This document shows, piece by piece, positions 7,369 through 14,780 of a DNA stretch of 15,697 bases. Both the position numbers and the translations under genes were made by a program. The stretch comes from Bacteroidales bacterium. GTDB lineage: Bacteria > Bacteroidota > Bacteroidia > Bacteroidales > UBA932. Below the pieces are notes generated by a model. The model made no database searches. It was not told the origin of the DNA and worked only from the letters and a program-made list of their open reading frames with translations. Each line of letters starts with the position of its first letter. The stretch's first letter is position 1. The stretch is taken from the NCBI GenBank assembly GCA_021443605.1, contig JABUTQ010000323.1:1-15697 (forward strand), given 5' to 3'.

Positions 7369-9153
7369 TTACATCCTTTCGGGAAGGGTGATGCCGAGAA
7401 TATCCATAGCCTTCACCAAAACCTGTGCGATTACTTTTATAAGCACAAGCCTCTGAGCTCGGGCAGCGGTATCTTCCTCCTTGAGGATTGTGACGTCATG
7501 ATAATACTGGTTGAACTCCTTTGCCAGCTCGTATGCATAATTTGCCACGAGAGCGGGAGAATGTGCAGCCCCAGCCTCTGCAATCTTTGCCGGGAATCCG
7601 ACAAGAAGTTTGATGATATCTATCTCTTTGTCAAGAAGCTTTGCACCGGTAACAGCCGGAATTATCCCCTGTTCCTCACCTTTTCTCAAGATTGATTTGA
7701 TACGGGCGTGGGTATATTGGATAAACGGGCCGGTGTTTCCGTTGAAATCGATGGACTCTTTGGGATCAAAGAGCATCGTCTTGCGGGGATCCACCTTGAT
7801 TATGAAATACTTGAGAGCTCCGAGACCGAGCATTCTGAACAAAGCGTCCTGCTCCTGTTCCGACATCCCTTCCAGTTTGCCGAGGGCGAGTGAAGTCTCT
7901 TTTGCAGTTGAATACATCTTCTCTATGAGATCATCTGCATCAACCACGGTTCCCTCGCGCGATTTCATCTTGCCTTCGGGTAGTTCCACCATACCGTATG
8001 AGAGGTGATAGATGGCATCAGCCCAGTCGAAGCCGAGTTTGGAAAGGATGAGTTTCAAGACTTGGAAATGGTAATTCTGCTCATTTCCAACGACATATAT
8101 CATCTCATCGAATTTGTACTCTTCGTGACGGCGTTCAGCTGTGCCCAAATCTTGTGTCATATAGACCGAGGTGCCGTCTGAACGGAGAAGCAGCTTCTGG
8201 TCAAGCCCGTCGCCGGTGAGGTCGCACCAAACGGAGCCGTCTTCCCTCTTTTCGAATATTCCCTTCTCAAGCCCCTTCTGAACGAGCGCCTTCCCAAGAA
8301 GATATGTCTGAGATTCGTAGTAAATCTTATCGAAACTGATGCCCAGATTCTTGTATGTGACATCAAATCCGTCATATACCCAACCGTTCATCTTCTTCCA
8401 AAGCCCGACAACTTCGGGGTCGCCCTGCTCCCATTTGAAGAGCATCTGCTGAGCCTCTTTCAGACAGGTCGCCTCTTTTTCGGCAGCTTCCTTGTCAATG
8501 CCTTTTTCTGCCATTATCGCATTTACCTCTTCAGTGAGCATCTTGTTGAACTCCACATAGTAGTCGCCAACCAGGTGGTCACCCTTCTTTCCGGACGACT
8601 GTGGGGTTTCGCCATTCCCTCTCTTCAACCACGCGAGCATCGACTTGCAGATATGTATTCCCCTGTCATTTACAAGATTGGCTTTGATTACATTATATCC
8701 GTTGGCTTCGAGAAGTCTTGAGACAGACCACCCAAGAAGATTGTTTCTGATATGTCCCAAGTGGAGCGGCTTGTTTGTATTGGGGGAAGAATACTCAACC
8801 ATCACGGTCTTGCCATTTGACGGATGTTGCCCAAAATCTTTTGTATCGACAATCTCTTTGAAGATATTTCCCCAGAAAGAGCCATCCATCTTTATGTTGA
8901 GGAATCCTTTCACAACATTGAAGGATGATACCTCGGAAGTATTGGAAGTGAGCCAATTGCCAATCTCTTGCGCCGTAATGTCGGGAGACTTCTTGGAAAC
9001 TCTTGCCAAAGGGAAGACGACCAGTGTAACATCTCCCTCAAATTCTTTTCTTGTTGCCTGAAGCTGGAGCGAACCTGCCTCTACCTTAACCCCATACAGC
9101 GCCTCAACCGCCTGCATGGCCTTCTCAACTATAAACTCATTGGGATTTTTCAT
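7369..9153 (-). CDS. argS: Arginyl-tRNA synthetase
   Basis: This class Ia synthetase charges tRNA-Arg with arginine in the cytoplasm and is essential. It has 594 residues, a normal length. The N-terminal Add-1 tRNA-recognition domain occupies about the first 85 residues. The HIGH-type motif is HLGH at 131-134, preceded by YSSPNTNKP, which is diagnostic for ArgRS. The KMSKS-like loop reads GKMKSREG near residue 392. The DALR anticodon-binding domain starts around FIQYTHARI and ends with LGITLPERM. The start ATG 9153 gives a family-typical N-terminus, and a good -7 box lies about 40 bases upstream, at the stop of the symporter gene. ygiQ follows after 3 bases. Confidence 0.97.
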   Translation of the reverse strand: MKNPNEFIVEKAMQAVEALYGVKVEAGSLQLQATRKEFEGDVTLVVFPLARVSKKSPDITAQEIGNWLTSNTSEVSSFNVVKGFLNIKMDGSFWGNIFKEIVDTKDFGQHPSNGKTVMVEYSSPNTNKPLHLGHIRNNLLGWSVSRLLEANGYNVIKANLVNDRGIHICKSMLAWLKRGNGETPQSSGKKGDHLVGDYYVEFNKMLTEEVNAIMAEKGIDKEAAEKEATCLKEAQQMLFKWEQGDPEVVGLWKKMNGWVYDGFDVTYKNLGISFDKIYYESQTYLLGKALVQKGLEKGIFEKREDGSVWCDLTGDGLDQKLLLRSDGTSVYMTQDLGTAERRHEEYKFDEMIYVVGNEQNYHFQVLKLILSKLGFDWADAIYHLSYGMVELPEGKMKSREGTVVDADDLIEKMYSTAKETSLALGKLEGMSEQEQDALFRMLGLGALKYFIIKVDPRKTMLFDPKESIDFNGNTGPFIQYTHARIKSILRKGEEQGIIPAVTGAKLLDKEIDIIKLLVGFPAKIAEAGAAHSPALVANYAYELAKEFNQYYHDVTILKEEDTAARAQRLVLIKVIAQVLVKAMDILGITLPERM

Positions 9154-9190
9154 CGGATTTATATTCTTATCTTTTATAATTCAAAGGATG

Positions 9191-9219
9191 CAAAGTTACT
9201 TATTCTTTGTCTTTGCAAA
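9191..9219 (-). promoter_or_regulatory. Promoter for argS-ygiQ
   Basis: A perfect TAnnTTTG -7 element, TAACTTTG, lies at 9198-9191 on the minus strand; its first three bases are the TAA stop codon of the symporter gene. A TTTG (9219-9216) sits 17 bases upstream, slightly closer than the usual 19-21. Transcription is predicted near 9184, giving a leader of about 30 bases to argS. Confidence 0.6.
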
Positions 9220-10635
9220 ATATTTTTTCATCTCCTTTTTGGCTTTTGGAGCAAGAATGAACATAGTCAGCATCGTCGGGAAAGCCATTAGGGCATAAGC
9301 CGTGTCAACGAGACTGATGGCAGTCTTGAGGGGAATCATAGCCGCAACCACAAGCATTGCAAGGAAAAAGTAGTTGTAATAGCCAGCCCGGTTTGCCCCA
9401 AACAGGAATCCGGTACATTTCTGACCATAATACGAATAGGAGAACATTGTGCTGAATGCAAACATCAGAACCATTGCAAAAAGGAGATATCGTCCCACGC
9501 CGGGGATGGAGGCATCAAAGGCATTGATGGCAATCTGAAGCCCCTGCATAGAATTCAAACCGCTCTCTTTCGGCAAAATGTCGGGATTGACATCTACCCC
9601 GATAAGGATTGCGATTGCAGTCAGAGTACACACCAGCCCGGAGTCTATCGAGGGGCCCAACATTGCCACAAGTCCCTCTCTGACAGGCTCATTGTTTTTG
9701 GAAGCTCCGTGCATCATCGATGCGGTGCCGACACCCGCCTCATTGACAAGTGCAGCACGCCTCACCCCTATCAGAGCCACGGCGATGACCGAACCGACGA
9801 CACCACCAAGACTCGCTCTCGGAGAAAATGCCTCAACGACTATGCTTTTAAGTACACTCGGAACAGCGCCCAAGTGGGTAAACATAATGTAGAGCACAAT
9901 AATGAAATATAGTGCCACCATAAGGGGGACAAGCCGCGTAGCCACCTTCGATATTCTTTTAATGCCGCCGACCACAACCAGGGAAACTATCGCACAGATT
10001 ACCATACCAATGATGAATCTCATCATCAAAGTATTCTGTTCCGGAGCAAAAAATATCGTGGTAATCGATTCCGTCAGCTGATTCGCCTGAATAATGCAGA
10101 GCGTGCCTATCATCCCGAAAACCGAAAAGAATACGGCAAGTGGTTTCCATTTAGGGCCAAGGCCGGAAGTTATCATATACATAGGACCTCCCTGCACCTC
10201 CCCCGCCGAATCCTTCCCCTTGTACATCACCGCAAGCGTTCCCTCAAAGAATTTTGTCGCCATACCCACGATTGCGCTCACCCACATCCAGAAAATGGCT
10301 CCGGGGCCACCGATGGAAAGGGCTATCGCCACACCGGCAATGTTTCCCATCCCCACAGTTGCGGCAATTGCACTGGCAAGCGCCTCAAAAGAGCTGATCT
10401 GCCCTGCCGCGTCGTTATCCTTCATTTTCAGGGCCGATATAGCCTTACCATAATGTCTCAATGGCGCAAATCCGCTGTAAATCAAGAAGAACAACCCACC
10501 TCCGATAAGGAGGAAAAACAGGGGGTATCCACAGATGAAATCAGAAAAGTCCGCTATCCCTTCGCCGATGGCAGTCCAAACTCCGCTTGCACTCAAAAAG
10601 AAACTTAAAGTCCTAATTATCAAAAACTTATACAT
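9196..10635 (-). CDS. AGCS-family amino acid (alanine/glycine):cation symporter
   Basis: This is an inner-membrane secondary transporter that takes up alanine, glycine or a related small amino acid, usually with sodium. It has 479 residues, the normal length for the alanine or glycine:cation symporter (AGCS) family, with about ten or more hydrophobic segments. Family signatures are SGFAPLRHYGKAI (54-66), SAIAATVGMGNIAGVAIA (88-105), GGPGAIFWMW (109-118) and the later RRAALVNEAGVGTASMMHG segment. The C-terminus is short and basic (PKAKKEMKKYF). Substrate and ion cannot be told from sequence. It is separated from rpoD by an intrinsic terminator and appears to have its own -7 box. Confidence 0.93.
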   Translation of the reverse strand: MYKFLIIRTLSFFLSASGVWTAIGEGIADFSDFICGYPLFFLLIGGGLFFLIYSGFAPLRHYGKAISALKMKDNDAAGQISSFEALASAIAATVGMGNIAGVAIALSIGGPGAIFWMWVSAIVGMATKFFEGTLAVMYKGKDSAGEVQGGPMYMITSGLGPKWKPLAVFFSVFGMIGTLCIIQANQLTESITTIFFAPEQNTLMMRFIIGMVICAIVSLVVVGGIKRISKVATRLVPLMVALYFIIVLYIMFTHLGAVPSVLKSIVVEAFSPRASLGGVVGSVIAVALIGVRRAALVNEAGVGTASMMHGASKNNEPVREGLVAMLGPSIDSGLVCTLTAIAILIGVDVNPDILPKESGLNSMQGLQIAINAFDASIPGVGRYLLFAMVLMFAFSTMFSYSYYGQKCTGFLFGANRAGYYNYFFLAMLVVAAMIPLKTAISLVDTAYALMAFPTMLTMFILAPKAKKEMKKYFAKTKNK

Positions 10636-10659
10636 AATTTACTGAATTTCAGGAATTTG

Positions 10660-10667
10660 CAAAATTA
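10660..10667 (-). promoter_or_regulatory. -7 promoter element for the AGCS symporter gene
   Basis: TAATTTTG (10667-10660 on the minus strand) matches TAnnTTTG exactly. It lies just downstream of the rpoD terminator and 25 bases before the symporter ATG. The predicted transcription start is near 10653, giving a leader of about 18 bases. No TTTG sits at the right distance upstream, and the region is A/T-rich, so confidence is moderate. Confidence 0.42.
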
Positions 10668-10682
10668 TGCAATAAATTTCAC

Positions 10683-10715
10683 AAAAAAAAGCGGCCTGAG
10701 TTAACAGACCGCCTT
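10683..10715 (-). terminator. Intrinsic terminator after rpoD
   Basis: Read on the minus strand, GCGGTCTG and CAGGCCGC form an 8-base-pair stem (one G-U pair) around the six-base loop TTAACT, followed directly by a run of eight T. The flanking A run before the stem can pair with the T tract and extend it. The hairpin begins about 20 bases after the rpoD stop codon. This is the clearest terminator in the window. Confidence 0.9.
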
Positions 10716-10733
10716 TCACACACTGATTATTAC

Positions 10734-11594
10734 TTAACCGAGGTAACTCTTGAGAAGTTTGCTTCGGGTGCTGTTGCGCAGACGCCTGATAGCTTTCTCC
10801 TTAATCTGACGAACCCTCTCTCTGGTGAGACCGAAATGCTCCCCAATCTCCTCGAGAGTCATCTCCTGACAACCGATTCCGAAGAAATATTTCACAATAT
10901 CCCTCTCCCTTTCGGTGAGTGTTGACAACGCCCTGTCTATCTCCTTGTTGAGAGATTCGTTCACAAGGCCGCGGTCGGCGTTTGGAGAGTCATTGTTTAC
11001 CAGCACGTCCAATAGGCTGTTGTCTTCACCATCCACAAAGGGAGCATCAACAGAGACGTGGCGGCCGGAAACACGAAGGGTGTCATTAATCTTCTCGCGC
11101 GGAATATCCAGTATCTCTGCCAGTTCCTCAGATGAAGGCATTCGCTCGTGTTCTTGCTCGAATTTTGAAAGAGCTTTGTTGATCTTGTTTAGCGATCCCA
11201 CCTGATTCAATGGAAGACGGACAATCCTGGACTGTTCGGCAAGAGCCTGCAGGATGGATTGGCGAATCCACCACACCGCATACGAAATAAACTTGAAACC
11301 TCTTGTCTCATCAAATTTCTCGGCAGCCTTGATCAGTCCCAGATTTCCCTCGTTGATGAGGTCGGGAAGGCTGAGCCCCTGATTCTGATACTGCTTGGCC
11401 ACGGAAACAACGAAACGGAGGTTGGCGCGAGTCAGTTTTTCGAGGGCTTCCTGATCCCCCTTTCTGATTCGCTGTGCAAGTTCAACTTCTTCCTCAACGG
11501 TGATAAGTTCCTCTCTACCAATCTCTTGCAGATACTTATCAAGAGATGCGCTCTCTCGATTAGTAATTGACTTTGTAATCTTAAGTTGTCTCAT
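10734..11594 (-). CDS. rpoD: Primary sigma factor, Bacteroidetes RpoD/SigA type
   Basis: This is the housekeeping sigma-70 subunit of RNA polymerase. At 286 residues it is the compact Bacteroidetes form: it starts directly with MRQLKITKSIT and region 1.2 (SLDKYLQEIGREELIT) and lacks region 1.1 and the long non-conserved spacer of proteobacterial RpoD. Region 2 covers about 55-120, with the core-binding and melting segments SLPDLINEGNLGLIKAAEKFD and FISYAVWWIRQSI. Region 3 follows (about 125-205), and region 4.2 has the helix-turn-helix MTLEEIGEHFGLTRERVRQIKEKAIRRLR at 245-273, split here as MTLEEIGEHFGLTRERV and RQIKEKAIRRLR. Sigmas of this class read TTTG / TAnnTTTG promoters instead of TTGACA/TATAAT, which is what is seen in this window, including in front of rpoD itself. 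It follows the htrA gene after 64 bases and ends in an intrinsic terminator. Confidence 0.97.
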   Translation of the reverse strand: MRQLKITKSITNRESASLDKYLQEIGREELITVEEEVELAQRIRKGDQEALEKLTRANLRFVVSVAKQYQNQGLSLPDLINEGNLGLIKAAEKFDETRGFKFISYAVWWIRQSILQALAEQSRIVRLPLNQVGSLNKINKALSKFEQEHERMPSSEELAEILDIPREKINDTLRVSGRHVSVDAPFVDGEDNSLLDVLVNNDSPNADRGLVNESLNKEIDRALSTLTERERDIVKYFFGIGCQEMTLEEIGEHFGLTRERVRQIKEKAIRRLRNSTRSKLLKSYLG

Positions 11595-11610
11595 ACAAAC
11601 AAAAAGTCTG

Positions 11611-11618
11611 CAAAGGTA
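11611..11618 (-). promoter_or_regulatory. -7 promoter element for rpoD
   Basis: TACCTTTG (11618-11611 on the minus strand) is a perfect TAnnTTTG match in the 64-base gap between htrA and rpoD. The predicted transcription start is near 11604, leaving only about 10 bases before the ATG at 11594. A TTTG lies 13 bases upstream, too close for a normal -33 box. The rpoD gene may be read both from here and from the htrA promoter. Confidence 0.52.
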
Positions 11619-11658
11619 CGAAAGTAATTTTCAAAAAACGAAAAAATCTTTTAAAAAA

Positions 11659-12756
11659 TTACATATTAATCATCACTTCTTTTGTGGTTCCATCTCTTAC
11701 AATGGTAATTACAGCCTTTTCACCCGGACGGAGCCTGTTTACCTGCTCCTGCACCTCAGAAGCCGTACCAACAGGATTGAGATTTATCTCCTTGAGGATA
11801 TCGCCACTCTTTATCCCTGCCCCATCAGCCAAGCCGGAAGGTTGAACTTCCATAACCACAACCCCGTCATTGGAATCTGCCATAGAGATGCCGAGAACCA
11901 CCCTGCGCACTTCACCATACTGAATCATATCGTCCGTTACGCGCTTTACAATATTCACCGGCACCGCGAATGAATATCCTGAATAAGAACCTGTAAGAGA
12001 GATAATTGAAGTGTTGATACCAACCAATTGGCCTGCAGTGTTCACAAGGGCGCCGCCGCTGTTGCCGGGATTTACGGCCGCATCAGTTTGGATAAACGAC
12101 TCAACCCTGAATTTCCCGTCATAATTGGGGAAAGCACGTCCCTTTGCGCTGACGATTCCCGCTGTGATTGTAGAACGCAAATCGTATGGGCTGCCGATAG
12201 CCAGCACCCACTCACCGAGGCGAAGGTCATCAGAATCCCCAAGCTCTATTGCCTGCAGATTTTCCGCATCGACTTTCAGAAGAGCTATGTCGGTTGCCGG
12301 ATCGGTGCCAATCACCCTGGCCGCATAGACTTTATTGTCGTAGGTTGTTATCTCCACCTCGTCCGCGCCAGAAATGACGTGATTGTTGGTAACGATGTAT
12401 CCATCTTCAGTAATAATGACTCCCGAGCCCAGACCGTATTCATCTTTCGGGGTGTTCGCAAAACCGAAGAGAAAATCGAGCACCGATGAAGGAGCCTGGT
12501 ATCTGGCTTTCTTCACCACCTTGACATAAACCACAGTATTTACTGCCATTTCGGCAGCATCGGAAAAGTCGAATCCCGAAATCGATTCCGCTTTCCTGGC
12601 CGGCCTTCTTGCCTCCTTTTCATCGCCTTTCCTCAAAACTTCACGCTCAACCTCCGCTATATCTGCATATTTCGATACCACCTTGTCCGCAACATACCAG
12701 GAAACGCCACCCGAAACGATGGCAGATAAAATAATGATAACTATTGTTTTTCTCAT
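11659..12756 (-). CDS. HtrA/Deg-family serine protease with one PDZ domain
   Basis: This is an envelope serine protease of the DegP/DegQ/DegS family, acting on misfolded or signalling proteins outside the cytoplasm. It has 365 residues. An N-terminal hydrophobic segment (about 4-22, no obvious cleavage site) suggests a membrane anchor, followed by a charged linker to about residue 60. The trypsin-like domain carries the full triad: His126 in TNNHV, Asp156 in ATDIALL and Ser233 in NPGNSGGAL. A single PDZ domain covers about 285-365 and ends with the protein. Anchor plus one PDZ resembles DegS in layout; many Bacteroidetes HtrA proteins, as I recall, are longer and have two PDZ domains. The short gap to rpoD leaves no room for a decayed second PDZ. 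HtrA-rpoD adjacency also occurs in Porphyromonas and Bacteroides as far as I remember, so the pairing is probably conserved. Confidence 0.93.
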   Translation of the reverse strand: MRKTIVIIILSAIVSGGVSWYVADKVVSKYADIAEVEREVLRKGDEKEARRPARKAESISGFDFSDAAEMAVNTVVYVKVVKKARYQAPSSVLDFLFGFANTPKDEYGLGSGVIITEDGYIVTNNHVISGADEVEITTYDNKVYAARVIGTDPATDIALLKVDAENLQAIELGDSDDLRLGEWVLAIGSPYDLRSTITAGIVSAKGRAFPNYDGKFRVESFIQTDAAVNPGNSGGALVNTAGQLVGINTSIISLTGSYSGYSFAVPVNIVKRVTDDMIQYGEVRRVVLGISMADSNDGVVVMEVQPSGLADGAGIKSGDILKEINLNPVGTASEVQEQVNRLRPGEKAVITIVRDGTTKEVMINM

Positions 12757-12793
12757 AATGATTTTTTTTACGTTGAGGTCTCAATTTGTATGC

Positions 12794-12812
12794 CATATCG
12801 CTTTGTGATATG
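12794..12812. repeat. Inverted repeat centred on the -33 box of the dnaN promoter
   Basis: CATATC (12794-12799) and GATATG (12807-12812) are perfect 6-base inverted arms around the 7-base centre gctttgt, which contains the TTTG -33 element of the dnaN promoter. It lies in the gap between divergent htrA and dnaN. The position would suit a dimeric DNA-binding regulator, but arms this short can occur by chance. No T run follows, so it is not a terminator. Confidence 0.4.
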
Positions 12813-12832
12813 AAGCATTTTAGTTACATTTG
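12802..12832 (+). promoter_or_regulatory. Promoter for the dnaN operon
   Basis: TTTG (12802-12805), a 19-base spacer and TACATTTG (12825-12832) match the Bacteroidetes TTTG / TAnnTTTG consensus exactly in sequence and spacing. Transcription should begin near 12839, about 32 bases before the dnaN ATG at 12871. This is the best promoter in the window. The rest of the 114-base gap between htrA and dnaN shows no tRNA or other gene, and I could not recognise a consensus promoter for htrA in it. Confidence 0.8.
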
Positions 12833-12870
12833 CGTGTTTATAGACTTTGAAAAATATAATTGTTAAAAAT

Positions 12871-13995
12871 ATGAAATTTGTAGTATCAAGCTCGGAACTC
12901 CTACGTGGATTAGTATCCGTTTCAAGGGTTATCGCAAGTAAGTCATCCCTTGCCATTTTAGACAACTTTCTCTTTGTATTGAAAGACAATACCCTCATAG
13001 TCACCGCATCCGATGGTGAAACCACCCTCAGAACAATGATGCCCATCGACCAGGTTATTCAAGAAGGAGAAGCTGCCGTTCCCGCCAAGCTCATAATCGA
13101 CTCTCTGAAAGAGTTTCCCGACCAGCCCCTCACATTCGGCACGGAAGGAAATTCAACGATGAACATCGTATGGGCAAGCGGTGCATCAAAGATTCCTTAT
13201 TTCCCCGCAGAAGATTATCCTGTCCTCCCGGCACTTACAGAATCTGCAATTTCCATCACCATACCGGCCGGAACGCTGCTCAATGGTATCAACGACACAA
13301 TATACGCCACTGCAGAAGAAGAGCTTCGCCCCGTGATGAACGGTATCTTCTTCGATGTCAACACAGATTCGACTTCGCTCGTAGCCTCTGATGCCCACAA
13401 GCTTGTATGCTACACCGTCAAGAGCGTGAATGCACCTGAAAAAGCTTCGTTCATCCTCCACAAGAAACCCGCATCCATCCTGAAGAACATCCTTGCCAAG
13501 GTTACCGATGAGATAGCGGTCACTTTCGACTCAAGGAATGCAATCTTCACATTGGGGAACACGGTACTCGTATGTCGTCTCATTGAAGGGACATACCCCG
13601 CATACCGCACGGTAATACCGAAAAACAATCCCAACAAGATGATTATCGGCAGAATAGAGCTTCTTAATGCAGTGCGCCGCGTGGCCGTTTGCTCGAATCA
13701 AGCCACAAGCCATATCGTGCTCAAGCTGGACACCAACGAGCTTATGATTACCGCAGAAGACACCGAGTTTTCAATCTCAGCATACGAGAAGATTAACTGC
13801 CAGTACGATGGAGCATCTATGTCGATAGGATTCAAAGCCCCGTTCCTTGCAGAAATTCTCGGAAACTTCCCTTACGAAAACATCTGTATGGAGCTTGCCG
13901 ACAGTTGCCGTGCGGCCCTCATCGTAAGTGCAGACGAAAAGGACCCCACGGAGGATCTCTGCGCACTTCTTATGCCTATTATGATAAATTCCTAA
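12871..13995 (+). CDS. dnaN: DNA polymerase III beta subunit (sliding clamp)
   Basis: DnaN forms the ring-shaped dimer that tethers DNA polymerase III and other repair and replication proteins to DNA. The protein has 374 residues, the normal length, and is made of three similar clamp domains. It starts with MKFVVSSSELLRGLVSVSRVI and ends with the characteristic LLMPI segment that borders the peptide-binding cleft. Other typical segments are LILDN-like LAILDNFLF near 28-36 and ASDAHKLV in the second domain. The frame extends upstream to an ATG at 12847, but MKFVVSS is the usual family start and the distance to the promoter fits. It heads an operon with the exonuclease gene 11 bases downstream. 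There is no dnaA beside it, so the gene order is not the dnaA-dnaN origin arrangement. Confidence 0.97.
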   Translation: MKFVVSSSELLRGLVSVSRVIASKSSLAILDNFLFVLKDNTLIVTASDGETTLRTMMPIDQVIQEGEAAVPAKLIIDSLKEFPDQPLTFGTEGNSTMNIVWASGASKIPYFPAEDYPVLPALTESAISITIPAGTLLNGINDTIYATAEEELRPVMNGIFFDVNTDSTSLVASDAHKLVCYTVKSVNAPEKASFILHKKPASILKNILAKVTDEIAVTFDSRNAIFTLGNTVLVCRLIEGTYPAYRTVIPKNNPNKMIIGRIELLNAVRRVAVCSNQATSHIVLKLDTNELMITAEDTEFSISAYEKINCQYDGASMSIGFKAPFLAEILGNFPYENICMELADSCRAALIVSADEKDPTEDLCALLMPIMINS

Positions 13996-14006
13996 TTTGA
14001 CAAAGG

Positions 14007-14780
14007 ATGCAGCTTAATCTTAACAATCCGCTTATTTTCTTTGATATAGAAAGTACGGGATTGAATGTTTCATCAGACAGGATAGTGGAGATTTCAGCCG
14101 TGAAGGTATTTCCCGACGGCAAGGAAGAGATAAAGACGAGACGAATAAACCCCACAATCCCCATATCCAAGGAAGCTTCCGCCATCCATCACATCACCGA
14201 TGATGACGTCAAGGATTGCCCCTCCTTCAAACAAGTGGCGAAATCGTTTGCCGCCTGGATGGAAGGGTGCGACATCGCCGGCTACAACTCGCTCAAGTTT
14301 GACATTCCCCTTCTGGCCGAAGAGTTTCTCCGTGCAGGTGTGGATTTTGATTTCAGAAAAAGGAAACTCGTTGACGTTCAGAACATTTTCCACAAGATGG
14401 AGCAGCGGACACTTATAGCCGCATACAAATTTTACTGCAACAAGGACCTCACCCAGGCCCATAGCGCGGAAGCCGACACGCTTGCCACCTACGAAGTGCT
14501 CAAGGCGCAGCTCGACCGTTATCCTGACGCCCTCAAGAACGACGTCAAGTTTCTCGCAGATTTCTCCACCAAGACCAGGATACTCGATTATGCCGGGCGT
14601 ATATGTTTGAATGACAAAGATATACCTGTATTCAGCTTCGGAAAGCACAAAGGGATTCCGGTGGAAACAGTCTTTGAAAAAGAGCCCAGCTATTACGACT
14701 GGATTCAAAAGGGAGATTTTACCCTCGACACCAAAAAGGTGGTTACAGAGCTGTACATCTCCTTCAGGATGAAGCGATGA
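14007..14780 (+). CDS. DEDDh 3'-5' exonuclease (DnaQ/ExoX-like)
   Basis: This is a cytoplasmic metal-dependent 3'-5' exonuclease of the DnaQ superfamily, likely for proofreading, repair or end trimming. It has 257 residues. ExoI is FFDIESTGLN (Asp13, Glu15), ExoII is YNSLKFDIPLL (Asp99) and ExoIII has His152 and Asp157 in AHSAEADTLATYEV, so all five catalytic DEDDh positions are present. After the nuclease domain, about residues 205-250 (VFSFGKHKGIPVETV, PSYYDWIQKGDF) form the small C-terminal module seen in ExoX-like and related proteins. The ATG is 11 bases after the dnaN stop and is preceded by AAAGG. The gene overlaps the next one by 4 bases (ATGA). Its place behind dnaN suggests that it works with the clamp. 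No clear clamp-binding QxxL-type peptide was identified. It should not be called the replicative epsilon subunit on this evidence alone. Confidence 0.92.
   Translation: MQLNLNNPLIFFDIESTGLNVSSDRIVEISAVKVFPDGKEEIKTRRINPTIPISKEASAIHHITDDDVKDCPSFKQVAKSFAAWMEGCDIAGYNSLKFDIPLLAEEFLRAGVDFDFRKRKLVDVQNIFHKMEQRTLIAAYKFYCNKDLTQAHSAEADTLATYEVLKAQLDRYPDALKNDVKFLADFSTKTRILDYAGRICLNDKDIPVFSFGKHKGIPVETVFEKEPSYYDWIQKGDFTLDTKKVVTELYISFRMKR

Noticed and set aside
12757..12870. Consensus promoter for htrA, or a small RNA, in the divergent gap
   Set aside because: No TAnnTTTG was found on the minus strand in this gap, and no RNA-like structure beyond the short palindrome. The htrA promoter remains unidentified.
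13993..13999. TAATTTG at the dnaN stop as a promoter for the exonuclease gene
   Set aside because: It has only one base between TA and TTTG, so it is not a TAnnTTTG match, and it is too close to the ATG at 14007. Cotranscription with dnaN explains expression.
14094..14708. 204-codon minus-strand open frame opposite the exonuclease gene
   Set aside because: It lies wholly inside a gene with a complete DEDDh motif set. No promoter or family resemblance was seen.
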